From Nonomuraea roseoviolacea subsp. carminata (GTDB lineage: Bacteria; Actinomycetota; Actinomycetes; Streptosporangiales; Streptosporangiaceae), in contig NZ_JAMZEC010000001.1 in NCBI RefSeq assembly GCF_024172185.1, positions 6,603,001-6,667,000 on the forward strand: DNA of 64,000 nt. The letters are read 5' to 3'. Below are positions 22,673 through 31,392 of the stretch, in pieces. Under the pieces are notes generated by a model. It searched no databases. It was not told the DNA's origin and was given only the letters and a program-made list of their open reading frames with translations. Positions within the stretch are counted from its first letter, which is position 1. Every line of letters begins with the position of its first letter. Position numbers and translations under genes: made by a program.

Positions 22673-24070
22673 TCACTGATCAAATGGATCAAGTGCTGAT
22701 TCCGCGAGGGCCAGCAAAGCGCTCGTGAACGCCTCCACCGGCGGGCTCACCAGCCCCGCCCCGACCTGCCCCGTCCCCGCCACACGCCCGGCGATGCCGG
22801 TGTTGACGACCGGCAGCAGCCCCGTCCGCGCCACCAGCGTGACGTCGATCCCGACCGGCGTCCCCCGGAAGCCGAGCGCCGGGATCTGGTACGCCGGATG
22901 CTCGGCGAGCGTGATCTCGTACATGGACCGGGTCGCCGCCACGGCGTCGGCGACCTCGCCGCCCACGAACCGCACGATCGCCGGCGCCGCCGCCATCGCG
23001 AACCCGCCCAGCCCCGCCGTCTCGGTGATCGTGGAGTCGCCGATGTCGGGGTTCGCGTCGGCCGGCCCGTACGCGCCGAGGTAGAGCCCGTCCGGCACCC
23101 CCGCCGGTCCCGTGAACCACCGATCGCCCAGCCCGGACACCTGCACGCCGAAGTCGGTGCCGTTGCGCGCCATGGCCACGACCAGCGACGAGCCCGGCAC
23201 GTCGCGCGCCGCGTCGGCCGAGACCTTGGCGGCGGCCATGGCGGCGTTGAGGAAGAAGTGGTCGTTGCCGCCGACGAAGCGCAGCACCTCGGCGGCGTGC
23301 CCCGGCGCCGCGTTCACCACGTACGGCGCCAGCTCCCGCAGCAGCAGGGAAGTGGCCGCCCGGTTGCGGTTGTGCAGCTCGTCGCCCATCTGCAACGCCT
23401 GCGCGGCCAGCGCCCGCAGGTCGATCGGCCCGGCCAGCTCGACCGCCGCCGACAGGACCGGCCCCAGCACGCGGTCCATCCAGCCGAGCCGGTCGAGCAC
23501 CTCCGGGCCGTACGCGCCGTAGCGCAGCACCCGGCCGAGCCCCTCGTTCAGCGAGCAGTACGCGACGCCCTCGTGGACGTCGTCGCGCACCTCGAACATC
23601 CACATCGACGGGCTCACCACGCCCGCCATCGGGCCCACGGTGCGATGGTGATGGCACGGCTCCAGCCGCACCGCGCCGGACTCCAGCCGGGCGCGGGCGT
23701 CCTCCTCGGCGAGCGCGTACCCCTCCAGCAGCATGGCGCCGATCAGCGCGCCGCGCATCGGCCCCGACGCGCGTTCCCAGTCGAGGGGCGGGCCCGCGTG
23801 CAGGAACATCGGCTGCGGCAGGTCCAGCAGCTCCGAGGCGCGCCGCACGCCGACCAGCAGCGGGCGGGACGACGTCAGCCGGTGCACGGCCCGCTCGTTG
23901 GCGGCGCGCCGTCGCGGGTCGGCGAGGACCCGCGCGAGGGCGCCGGCGGTGCCGGGCAGCGGCGGCCGCCAGTCGACGGGGGTGGTGGGGACGGCCTGGG
24001 CGTCCAGGGCCTCGCGCAGCAGGTCCACGCCGGCGGTGACCACGTGGGGCGGGCCGGAGAGCAGGGTCAT
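22673..24070 (-). CDS. DUF1116 protein, AllG (YlbE)-like
   Basis: 465 aa, all one DUF1116 domain. Visible blocks are RPLLVGVRRASELL, LEPCHHHRTVGPMAGVVSPSMWMFEV and MARNGTDFGVQVSG with TITETAGLGGFAMAAAPAIV. In E. coli the DUF1116 protein YlbE (AllG), with FdrA (AllF) and YlbF (AllH), forms an oxamate carbamoyltransferase that splits oxalurate with phosphate. It is the last of three genes coupled by 4-nt overlaps (ATGA with fdrA). The full set is present, so the complex is probably functional, though the substrate here is inferred. Confidence 0.82.
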   Translation of the reverse strand: MTLLSGPPHVVTAGVDLLREALDAQAVPTTPVDWRPPLPGTAGALARVLADPRRRAANERAVHRLTSSRPLLVGVRRASELLDLPQPMFLHAGPPLDWERASGPMRGALIGAMLLEGYALAEEDARARLESGAVRLEPCHHHRTVGPMAGVVSPSMWMFEVRDDVHEGVAYCSLNEGLGRVLRYGAYGPEVLDRLGWMDRVLGPVLSAAVELAGPIDLRALAAQALQMGDELHNRNRAATSLLLRELAPYVVNAAPGHAAEVLRFVGGNDHFFLNAAMAAAKVSADAARDVPGSSLVVAMARNGTDFGVQVSGLGDRWFTGPAGVPDGLYLGAYGPADANPDIGDSTITETAGLGGFAMAAAPAIVRFVGGEVADAVAATRSMYEITLAEHPAYQIPALGFRGTPVGIDVTLVARTGLLPVVNTGIAGRVAGTGQVGAGLVSPPVEAFTSALLALAESALDPFDQ

Positions 24071-25560
24071 CGCAGGTCCCTCGCGTACCGGGCGGCCTGG
24101 GCGTTGGACACGAAGACGGACGCGCCGGCCTCGCGGAAGGCGGCGGCCTGCCGGTGCAGGCCCTGCGGGTCGCCCTCGGTGCCGACGAGCGCCACGACCA
24201 CGGCGGCGGCGGGGCAGCGGGCCACGGCGGGCGCCAGCGAGGCGGCCGGGTCGGGGTCGGCGCCGTGGCCGAGGACGACGTCGAGCAGCGCCACCTCGCC
24301 CGGGCCGACGCGGGCCAGCGCGTCCAGGCGCAGCGCCGGGTCGATCAGCGGATGGGCGCGGCCCCGCGTGTAGGCGTCGTCGCCGAAGTCGACGAACTCC
24401 CCGGAACCACGACCGGAAGCCTCGCCGGAACCGGTGCCTGCGCCGGCCTCGGACCCGGACTCGGACCCGGACCAGGACCCGGGCGCGGCCCCGGACGCGG
24501 ACGCCGCTCCGGGCCCGGACGCGGCGATGGCGGCGGCCTCGGCGCACAACGTCCCGCCCGCGTACAGGCCCCTGACCGCGCCCGGCTTCGGCGGGCGGCG
24601 CGCGGGAGCGGGCCACGAGGGCCAGGCGGGCACGGGCGTGCCGAGCGCGCGCAGGACCCGCTCCGCCGCGTCCGTCAGGTCGTCGCGCCCGGTCAGCGCG
24701 GGCACGACCGGCGTGCGCAGCGACTCCACCACCTCCTGGACGGCCCGCGCCACCTCCGGGTCCGGCGGCTTGGACACCAGCACGATCAGCTCGGTCGCCG
24801 GGTCCTCGTCGAGCAGCCGCAGCGCCCGCACCGCCGACAGCCCGCCCACCTCGCGCGACAGATCCCTGCCGCCGACGCCGAGCACGTGACGCACGCCGAC
24901 GCCGGCCAGGTCCAGCAGCGAGGTCACCTGCTGCGCCCCGGTGCCGGACGCGGCGACCACACCCACCGGCCCCGGCCGCAGGACGTTGGCGAAGCCGAGG
25001 CCCACCCCGGCGATCACGGCCGTGCCGCAGTCGGGCCCCATGACGAGCACGCCGTGCTCGGCGGCCAGCCGCTTGAGCAGCACCTCCTGCCACACGGGGA
25101 CGCCGTCACTGAAGATCATCACGTCGAGGCCCGCCTCGACGGCGTCCACCGCCTCCGGCAGGACGTGCTCGCCGGGCACCGAGATCAGCGCCACCCCGGC
25201 GTCCTCGCCCGCCCGCGCGGCGGCCGAGCGGGTGGTGCGCGGAGGCGGCCCCTCCGCCCCGGCCAGGCCGTACGAGGAGGAACCGGACGAGCCGCGCGCG
25301 GACGACAGGGCCGACAGCAGCCGGTCCAGCTCCCGCTCGGCCGCCGCGACGTCCTGGCCACGCAGCGCGACGAGCAGGTCGGCGGGCCCGGCCGGCGGGG
25401 GGTCGAAGCCGAGGTCGCGGGCCATGGCCAGGTTGAGCTCGGTGGCCATGGCGACCAGGGCCACGTCCATGCCCGGCAGGTCGGACAGGGCCCGGCTGAC
25501 CCGCATGAGCGTCACGGAGTCGTGGTACACCCCGGCCCGCACCACGACCGCCGAGCTCAC
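24067..25560 (-). CDS. FdrA-like acyl-CoA-synthetase-fold protein, AllF-like
   Basis: 497 aa. It resembles the succinyl-CoA synthetase alpha fold: ISVPGEHVLPEAVDAVEAGL, GPDCGTAVIAGVGLGFAN and VVAASGTGAQQV lie in the CoA-binding-like half. A second ligase-like half starts near residue 330 (ALLDVVLGHGADPDPA). An ATP-grasp domain is absent, as is usual for FdrA. The halves are joined by a 35-45-residue Ser/Gly/Ala/Glu linker (about 360-400) longer than I would expect. GTG 25560 overlaps the upstream stop (GTGA). It likely forms the carbamoyltransferase complex with the flanking DUF1116 and DUF2877 proteins. Confidence 0.8.
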   Translation of the reverse strand: MSSAVVVRAGVYHDSVTLMRVSRALSDLPGMDVALVAMATELNLAMARDLGFDPPPAGPADLLVALRGQDVAAAERELDRLLSALSSARGSSGSSSYGLAGAEGPPPRTTRSAAARAGEDAGVALISVPGEHVLPEAVDAVEAGLDVMIFSDGVPVWQEVLLKRLAAEHGVLVMGPDCGTAVIAGVGLGFANVLRPGPVGVVAASGTGAQQVTSLLDLAGVGVRHVLGVGGRDLSREVGGLSAVRALRLLDEDPATELIVLVSKPPDPEVARAVQEVVESLRTPVVPALTGRDDLTDAAERVLRALGTPVPAWPSWPAPARRPPKPGAVRGLYAGGTLCAEAAAIAASGPGAASASGAAPGSWSGSESGSEAGAGTGSGEASGRGSGEFVDFGDDAYTRGRAHPLIDPALRLDALARVGPGEVALLDVVLGHGADPDPAASLAPAVARCPAAAVVVALVGTEGDPQGLHRQAAAFREAGASVFVSNAQAARYARDLR

Positions 25561-26432
25561 GCGTACTCCCGCGACCGGAAGGAGCCCGAGGGGCAGAAGG
25601 AGAGAACGGAGCGGGCGCCGATCCCGATCCCCTGCGCGAGGTCCGACCCCGACGTGTGGCCGAGGCGGTGCAGGCGGCGCAGGGCCGGCTCCAGCGGCCC
25701 GCGGCCCGTCAGCGCCCGCAGCACCGCGGCCACCTCCGGGCTCGCCTGTCCCAGCGCCGCGCAGTGCAGCAGCGTCGCCGACAGGGGCGTGGTGCGCGTG
25801 CGCGCGTCGTACGTGACCGTGGCCGCGAGCCAGTCCGCCAGCCACACCGCCCGGCCGGCGCCCGTGGCCGCGCCGAGCAGCCGCAAGGTCACCATCAGCC
25901 CGGCCAGCACGTCGTCGCCGCTGGGCGTCAGCCCCGGGCCGAGCCCGACCAGCCGCTCGGCCGCCGTCAGCACGTCCAGCAGCCGCCCGCTCGCGCACCC
26001 GGACGCCAGCAGTTCCACCGCCGGCTCGCCCGCCAGCGCGGGCTCCCCGGCCGTCAGGCCGGCCGCCGCCTCCCGCAGCGCGGCCGGGTCCGCCTCGCCC
26101 AGCGGCGGCGCCGGATCCCACCACCGCGACGCGCGCAGGCTGAGCCGGCCCAGCCGCACCGCGCCGTCGCCCACGGACGCGTCGTCACCGACCGTGAGCC
26201 GCGGCGGCTCGCCCGCGAGCAGCACCGCGTTCGGCAGCCGGGTCGCGCCCGACGCGAGCAGCGCGATGACCGACGGCTCCCGGTCCGTCCTGACCTGGAG
26301 GTAGGCCCCGGCGGGGAAGGCGGCGAGCACGCGGGCCGCGCGGCGCGGCGCGTCGAGCAGCGGCCGGACCGCCGTGCTCGCGGCCCCGGTCGCGTGGACG
26401 TGCGGCCGCCTCGCGCGTGTACCGACGGTCAC
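25557..26432 (-). CDS. DUF2877 protein, AllH (YlbF)-like
   Basis: 291 aa. The family motif VGLGPGLTPSGDDVLAG is intact near residues 166-182, and TTPLSATLLHCAALGQASPEV follows. In E. coli, YlbF (AllH) is the third subunit of oxamate carbamoyltransferase. GTG 26432 has AGGAGG about 5 nt upstream, the strongest ribosome site in this operon, so translation starts here and couples onward. The gene diverges from pucR across 131 bp. Confidence 0.82.
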   Translation of the reverse strand: MTVGTRARRPHVHATGAASTAVRPLLDAPRRAARVLAAFPAGAYLQVRTDREPSVIALLASGATRLPNAVLLAGEPPRLTVGDDASVGDGAVRLGRLSLRASRWWDPAPPLGEADPAALREAAAGLTAGEPALAGEPAVELLASGCASGRLLDVLTAAERLVGLGPGLTPSGDDVLAGLMVTLRLLGAATGAGRAVWLADWLAATVTYDARTRTTPLSATLLHCAALGQASPEVAAVLRALTGRGPLEPALRRLHRLGHTSGSDLAQGIGIGARSVLSFCPSGSFRSREYA

Positions 26433-26457
26433 CGGACCTCCTCACCGCCTCTGGGCC

Positions 26458-26480
26458 TTGACGGTAGGACGACCGTTCAA
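26458..26480. promoter_or_regulatory. Inverted repeat between allH-like and pucR-like genes
   Basis: TTGACGGT (26458-26465), 6 nt, then ACCGTTCAA (26472-26480) forms an inverted repeat with one bulge. It lies in the 131-bp divergent region, about 85 bp upstream of pucR and 26 bp from the allH-like start. This is a plausible PucR binding site, not demonstrated. Confidence 0.4.
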
Positions 26481-26563
26481 CCACGCCGTACGGAGAAATT
26501 TGCCAACAGTGCGCGAGAAGGTTGGCTCTTCCTGACAGACGCGTCCCGGGTCACAATCACCCC

Positions 26564-28186
26564 ATGGAACCCCCCGTCCGCCCGGCCAGCACGGGAACGA
26601 TCATCCATGGTCTGTCCGTCGGGGAGGTGCTCGGCGTCTCGACCCTCGCCCAAGCCCGGCTGATCGCGGGGGGGAGCGGCCTCGGCCGGATCGTGCAGCG
26701 CCTGAACGTCATGGAGGTGCCCGACGTCCTCGCCTGGGTCAAGCCGCACGAACTGCTCCTCACCACCGGCTACCCGCTGCGCAACACCCCCCAGTCGCTC
26801 GGCCGGCTGGTCGCCGACCTCGACGAGCGCGGGCTGGCGGCGCTGGCCATCAAGCTCGGCCGGTACGTGGACGAGCTGCCGGACGAGATGGTGGAGCAGG
26901 CGGACCGGCTGGGGTTCCCGCTGATCCAGCTCCCCGACGACGTCGGCTTCGACGACATCCTCAACCAGGTGCTGACCGACATCCTCAACCGGCAGGCGGC
27001 CGTGCTCGCGCGGGGCGAGGAGGCGCACCGGGCGCTGGTCCAGGTGGTGCTGGCCGGCGGCGGGCTCGACGAGGTGACCGAGGGGGTGGCGGGGCTGCTC
27101 GCCGTGGCCGTGGCGGCGGTGGACGGCGCCGGTCGCGTGCTCGCGACGGCCGGGCCACCGGACGACGTGACGGCCCTGCGCGAGTCGATCGCCTCCGACG
27201 GTCCCGCCGTCCCGCCCCAGGCCGTCCCGCCGGCGAACGCGCAGGCCGGGGGACGGGACTTCGTCTCGGTGCCCGTCGTCGCCGGCGGCCACCACCACGG
27301 CCGGATCGTCGCCTACAGCCCGTCGGGCGCCATCCGCGACACCGACGTCGGCATCCTGGAACGCGCCGCCACCGTCGCCGCGCTCGTCGTCACCCGCCAG
27401 GAGGCGGTCAACGCCGTCGAGAGCAAGTACCGCGCCGACTTCCTGCGCGACGTGCTCACCGGCCGCGCCGGCTCGCCCGAGCGGGTCACCGCGCGCGCCC
27501 GCGCGTTCGGCTGGGACCTCGAACGGCCGGTCACGGTGCTGGTGGCCGAGCTCGACCCCGACGGCGACGAGCGCACCGCCCAGGACCGCCTGGTCACGAG
27601 CTGGACCGCGGCGACCCGCCGCCACGACCCGCGCGGCGCCGTCGCCGGCTTCTCCCACGAGGTGGTCGCCGTGCTCGACGCCAGGGTGGACGCGGCCCGG
27701 GTCGCCAAGGACGCGGCCTCGGCCTTCTCCGACACGCCGCCGGCCACGTTCTCCACCGGCACCTCCCGGCCCTCGCCGGGGGTCGCGACGCTGCCCGAGG
27801 CGTACGCGCAGGCCCTGAAGGCGGCGCGCGTCGGCCGCCAGCTCCACGGGCCCGGCGCGGTCGCCCACTTCGACCAGCTCGGCGTCTACCGGCTGCTCTC
27901 GCTGGTCAACGACACGGCCGAGCTGCACGCGTTCGTCCGGGAGACCCTGGGGCCGCTGGCCACCGACGACGACGCCGAGCACGCCGACCTGCGGCGCACG
28001 CTCCAGGTGCTGCTGGAGACCAACCTCAACGTGGCCGAGACGGCGCGGCGGCTGCACTTCCACTACAACACCCTGCGCTACCGCATCGGGAAGCTGGAGC
28101 GCCTGCTGGGCAACTTCACCGACGACCCGCACCTGCGGCTCAACCTCACGCTCGCGCTGCACGTCCTGCGAATGCGCGGCATCTAG
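26564..28186 (+). CDS. PucR-family transcriptional regulator
   Basis: 540 aa. An N-terminal PucR (purine catabolism regulator) domain (about 12-130; LNVMEVPDVLAWVKPHELLLTTGY) is followed by a GGDEF-like middle region and a C-terminal HTH_30 (TLQVLLETNLNVAETARRLH then YNTLRYRIGKLERLLG, about 475-515). PucR-type proteins control purine and allantoin genes. ATG 26564 is chosen over ATG 26522 because a -10-like CACAAT lies 6 nt upstream, suggesting a leaderless transcript. It probably controls the divergent AllFGH-like genes and the permease/hydroxylase genes downstream. Confidence 0.9.
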   Translation: MEPPVRPASTGTIIHGLSVGEVLGVSTLAQARLIAGGSGLGRIVQRLNVMEVPDVLAWVKPHELLLTTGYPLRNTPQSLGRLVADLDERGLAALAIKLGRYVDELPDEMVEQADRLGFPLIQLPDDVGFDDILNQVLTDILNRQAAVLARGEEAHRALVQVVLAGGGLDEVTEGVAGLLAVAVAAVDGAGRVLATAGPPDDVTALRESIASDGPAVPPQAVPPANAQAGGRDFVSVPVVAGGHHHGRIVAYSPSGAIRDTDVGILERAATVAALVVTRQEAVNAVESKYRADFLRDVLTGRAGSPERVTARARAFGWDLERPVTVLVAELDPDGDERTAQDRLVTSWTAATRRHDPRGAVAGFSHEVVAVLDARVDAARVAKDAASAFSDTPPATFSTGTSRPSPGVATLPEAYAQALKAARVGRQLHGPGAVAHFDQLGVYRLLSLVNDTAELHAFVRETLGPLATDDDAEHADLRRTLQVLLETNLNVAETARRLHFHYNTLRYRIGKLERLLGNFTDDPHLRLNLTLALHVLRMRGI

Positions 28187-28197
28187 GCTTGGGTGTC

Positions 28198-28401
28198 GTG
28201 GAATTCGAACTGCGCTCCGAGTACATCCCGCTGTGCGACCTGCTGAAGTACTGCGGGATCACCGAGACGGGCGGCATGGCCAAGCACCTGGTGGCCGAGG
28301 GCATGGTGCTGGTGGACGGCGAGGTGGAGCTGCGCAAGACCGCGAAGATCCGCTCGGGTCAGGTGGTGAGCGGCGAGGGCTTCAGCATCCAGGTGCGCTG
28401 A
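28198..28401 (+). CDS. Small RNA-binding S4-domain protein
   Basis: 67 aa. The whole protein is an S4 fold: YIPLCDLLKYCGITETGGMAKHLVAEG then VLVDGEVELRKTAKIRSGQVV. It resembles the RqcP/YlmH-like and YaaA-type S4 proteins that bind rRNA or tRNA in ribosome quality control. GTG 28198 or TTG 28189 may be the start; neither has a clear ribosome site. It follows pucR by 11-12 nt, so it may be co-transcribed, but its function looks unrelated to purines. Confidence 0.8.
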   Translation: MEFELRSEYIPLCDLLKYCGITETGGMAKHLVAEGMVLVDGEVELRKTAKIRSGQVVSGEGFSIQVR

Positions 28402-28545
28402 GCGCCACCGTCCTTCCCACGCGAACTGACCTCGCCGTTCAGGTGCGACGGCGTGAGTGCGGGGAATGCTGGTGCTGGACGTGAATTTGGCAGATCATGC
28501 CCGTGTGCGGCCGCTGCCCGACGGCCCGGCTGAAGAGGGGCTTTC

Positions 28546-29940
28546 ATGGTTTTTGGCTGGACCAAGCACGGCGACGGCAAGCATCTGGCTCCCGGCGAGG
28601 TGGTCAGGCCGGACGAACGGCTGACCTGGCCGCGCATGATCGGCTTCGGCGCGCAGCACGTCGTGGCCATGTTCGGCGCCACCTTCGTCTTCCCCCTGGT
28701 CATGGGGCTCGACCCGAACATCGCGATCATGATGTCCGGCGTCGCGACGATCCTGTTCCTGCTGATCGTCAAGGGGCGCATCCCCAGCTATCTCGGCACC
28801 AGCGCCTCCTTCGTGGGCGGCGTGCTCGCGATCCGGGCGGTCGCCGGCGGCGACACGGCCGGGGCCGACGCCGTCGTCACCGGCGCCATCCTCGTCGCGG
28901 GCCTCGTGCTCGCCCTGGCCGGGCTCGCGGTGTCCTTCCTCGGCGTCCAGATCATCCACAAGATCTTCCCGCCCGTCGTCACCGGCGGCGTGGTCATGCT
29001 CATCGGGTTCGGGCTGGCGTACGTGGTGGCCGACGTGTACTGGCCGCAGGACCAGTGGATGGCGCTGGTCACGATGCTGGTGACGTTCGTGCTGGTGGTG
29101 GCGTTCAAGGGGTTCGTCGGCCGGATCGGCATCCTCATCGGCCTGGTGCTCGGCTTCGTGCTGTCGTGGGTGGCCGACAAGGTGTTCGGCAAGGTGCCCG
29201 CCTACACCGACGGCGCGCTCAGCATCGCCCCCCACTACCGGGTGGACCTGAGCAAGGTCGCCTCGGCGCCGTGGGTGGGGCTGCCGGACTTCCACCTGCC
29301 CGACGTCCGCTTCTCCGCCGTGCTCCTCGTGCTGCCCGCGGTCATCGCGCTGATCGCCGAGAACATCGGCCACGTCAAGGCCGTCGGCGAGATGACCGGC
29401 GCCGACGTCGACCCGTACGTGGGCCGGGCCATCGCCGCCGACGGCGTGGCCACCGCGGTCGCCAGCGCGGTCGGCGGCTCGCCCACCACCACCTACGCCG
29501 AGAACATCGGCGTCATGGCCGCCACCAAGGTCTACTCCACGGCCGCCTACTACATCGCCGGGCTGATCGCGATCCTGTTCGGGCTGAGCCCGAAGTTCGG
29601 GGCGCTGGTGTCGGCCACGCCGTCCGGCGTGCTGGGCGGCGTCACGGTCATCCTGTACGGCATGATCGGGCTCCTCGGCGCCAAGATCTGGGTCGAGAAC
29701 CGGGTCGACTTCTCCGACCCGCTCAACATGGTGCCCATCGGCGCCGGCATCATCCTGGCGGTCGGGCCGGTGAAGTTCCTGATCAGCTCCGACTTCCGGC
29801 TGGAGGGCATCGCGCTCGGCACCATCGTGCTGGTGGCGGGGTACCACCTGCTGCGGGTGATCTCCGGCCGCCCGGTGCCCGTGCCTGAGCGGGCCGGCAC
29901 ACCCGGCACGACCGGCGACGACGGGAGGGACGCCGGGTGA
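28546..29940 (+). CDS. NCS2-family nucleobase permease (uracil/xanthine type)
   Basis: 464 aa with about 14 membrane helices. The conserved stretch AENIGHVKAVGEMTG, then GGSPTTTYAENIGVMAATKV, carries the NCS2 signature and matches the UraA/RutG uracil branch more than UapA-type xanthine permeases. It imports a nucleobase with protons; uracil or xanthine cannot be separated with certainty. GAAGAGGGG lies 5 nt before ATG 28546. The stop overlaps the next start by 4 nt (GTGA), tying it to the molybdenum hydroxylase genes. Confidence 0.88.
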   Translation: MVFGWTKHGDGKHLAPGEVVRPDERLTWPRMIGFGAQHVVAMFGATFVFPLVMGLDPNIAIMMSGVATILFLLIVKGRIPSYLGTSASFVGGVLAIRAVAGGDTAGADAVVTGAILVAGLVLALAGLAVSFLGVQIIHKIFPPVVTGGVVMLIGFGLAYVVADVYWPQDQWMALVTMLVTFVLVVAFKGFVGRIGILIGLVLGFVLSWVADKVFGKVPAYTDGALSIAPHYRVDLSKVASAPWVGLPDFHLPDVRFSAVLLVLPAVIALIAENIGHVKAVGEMTGADVDPYVGRAIAADGVATAVASAVGGSPTTTYAENIGVMAATKVYSTAAYYIAGLIAILFGLSPKFGALVSATPSGVLGGVTVILYGMIGLLGAKIWVENRVDFSDPLNMVPIGAGIILAVGPVKFLISSDFRLEGIALGTIVLVAGYHLLRVISGRPVPVPERAGTPGTTGDDGRDAG

Positions 29941-30806
29941 AACCGCCGCCGTTCACCTACCACGCCCCCCGCGACCTGGACGAGGCGCTGGACCTGCTGG
30001 CCGAGGTGGACGGCAAGGTGCTCGCCGGCGGCCAGAGCCTGATCCCGCTGCTCAACATGCGGCTGGCCGCCCCCGCCCACGTCGTGGACGTCAACCGCCT
30101 GCCGGGCCTGTCCGGGATCGAGGCGGGTCCCGAGGGTGTGACCGTGGGGGCGCTGGCGCGGCAGGCGGAGGTGGCGCGCGCCGGCGTCCATCCGCTGCTC
30201 GGGCAGGCGCTGCGGCTCGTCGCCCACCCGGTCATCCGCAACCGCGGGACGGTCGTGGGCAGCCTGGTCCACGCCGACCCGGCCGCCGAGCTGCCGGCCG
30301 TGCTCGCGGTGCTGGGAGGGTCGGTACGGCTGGCCCGCCGCGCCCCCGGCGGTACGGGAGTGCGGCAGGTGGCGGCGGACGCGTTCTTCGCCGGGCCGCT
30401 GGAGTCGGCCGCCGAGCCGGGGGAGCTGGCCGTGTCGGCGTTCTTCCCGGCGCTGCCCCCGAGGTCGGGGTCGGCGTTCGAGGAGGTGGCCCGGCGGCAC
30501 GGCGACTACGCGCTGCTGGCCGGCGTCTGCGCCGTCGTGACGCTGGACGAGGACCTGCACGTCGCCGCGGCCCGTGTCGCGTGCGTGGGCGTCGGCCCGG
30601 TGCCGGTCGTGGCCGACGTGAGCGAGGTGTGCGGGCGCCGGCCCGCCGCCACGGTCCCGTGGGAGGCGGTCACCGAGGCCGTCCGGCGGGCGGTGGAGCC
30701 GGAGGACGACATCCACGCGAGCGCCGCGTACCGGCTGCACCTGGTGGGCGTCCTGGCCGAGCGGGCGCTGAGGGAGGCGGCGGCCCGCGCGGCGGCCCCG
30801 CCGTGA
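29937..30806 (+). CDS. Molybdenum hydroxylase FAD subunit (CoxM/XdhB type)
   Basis: 289 aa. FAD-binding-5 motifs are AGGQSLIPLLNMRLA (30-44) and RNRGTVVGSLVHADPAAELP (101-120), the two pyrophosphate-contact loops. A C-terminal CO-dehydrogenase-flavoprotein domain ends in AYRLHLVGVLAERAL. It passes electrons from the Fe-S subunit to the acceptor. GTG 29937 overlaps the permease stop by 4 nt. Confidence 0.92.
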   Translation: MKPPPFTYHAPRDLDEALDLLAEVDGKVLAGGQSLIPLLNMRLAAPAHVVDVNRLPGLSGIEAGPEGVTVGALARQAEVARAGVHPLLGQALRLVAHPVIRNRGTVVGSLVHADPAAELPAVLAVLGGSVRLARRAPGGTGVRQVAADAFFAGPLESAAEPGELAVSAFFPALPPRSGSAFEEVARRHGDYALLAGVCAVVTLDEDLHVAAARVACVGVGPVPVVADVSEVCGRRPAATVPWEAVTEAVRRAVEPEDDIHASAAYRLHLVGVLAERALREAAARAAAPP

Positions 30807-30873
30807 CGGAGACGGACGTGCGGGACGTGCGGCTCAACGGGGAGCGCGCCGCGAGGCGCGGGTGAGGAGAGCG

Positions 30874-31392
30874 GTGGAGCACGAGATCACGCTGGTCGTG
30901 AACGGCGCCGCCCGCCGGGCGCGGGTGCCGGGGCGGCGGCTGCTGTCCGACTGCCTGCGCCACGACCTGGGCCTGACCGGCACCCACGTCGGCTGCGAGC
31001 ACGGCGTCTGCGGCTGCTGCACGGTCCTGCTCGACGGCGAGCCGGTGCGCTCCTGCCTGACGCTCGCGGTGACGGTGGACGGCCGGGAGATCACCACGGT
31101 CGAGGGGCTGGCCGGGCCGGACGGGCTGTCGCCGGTGCAGCGGGCGTTCGAGGAGTGCCATGCCCTCCAGTGCGGCTTCTGCACACCCGGCTTCCTCTGC
31201 ACGGTCACCGCGCTGCTGCGCGACAACCCCGCCCCGGCCGAGGACGAGGTGCTGGACGGCATCTCGGGCAACCTGTGCCGCTGCACCGGCTACCAGAACA
31301 TCGTCAAGGCCGTCCACCGCGCCGCCGACCTCCTCGCCGAGGAACGGGCGCCGTCCGCCGGGGAGCCGCCGCGGGACGGGGAGGCGTCATGA
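30874..31392 (+). CDS. Molybdenum hydroxylase [2Fe-2S] subunit (CoxS/XdhC type)
   Basis: 172 aa. The plant-type cluster ligands are C41, C46, C49 and C61 (CEHGVCGCC, then the SCL Cys). The second cluster uses CGFCTPGF and the CRCTGYQNIV Cys pair. GTG 30874 is chosen because AGGAG lies 4-5 nt upstream; GTG 30862 would add 4 residues. A 67-bp gap follows the FAD subunit. The stop overlaps the large-subunit start (ATGA). Confidence 0.93.
   Translation: MEHEITLVVNGAARRARVPGRRLLSDCLRHDLGLTGTHVGCEHGVCGCCTVLLDGEPVRSCLTLAVTVDGREITTVEGLAGPDGLSPVQRAFEECHALQCGFCTPGFLCTVTALLRDNPAPAEDEVLDGISGNLCRCTGYQNIVKAVHRAADLLAEERAPSAGEPPRDGEAS

Noticed and set aside
28402..28545. Purine riboswitch upstream of the permease
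   Set aside because: I looked for the purine-aptamer junction pattern and T-tract terminator; neither is evident in this 144-bp gap.
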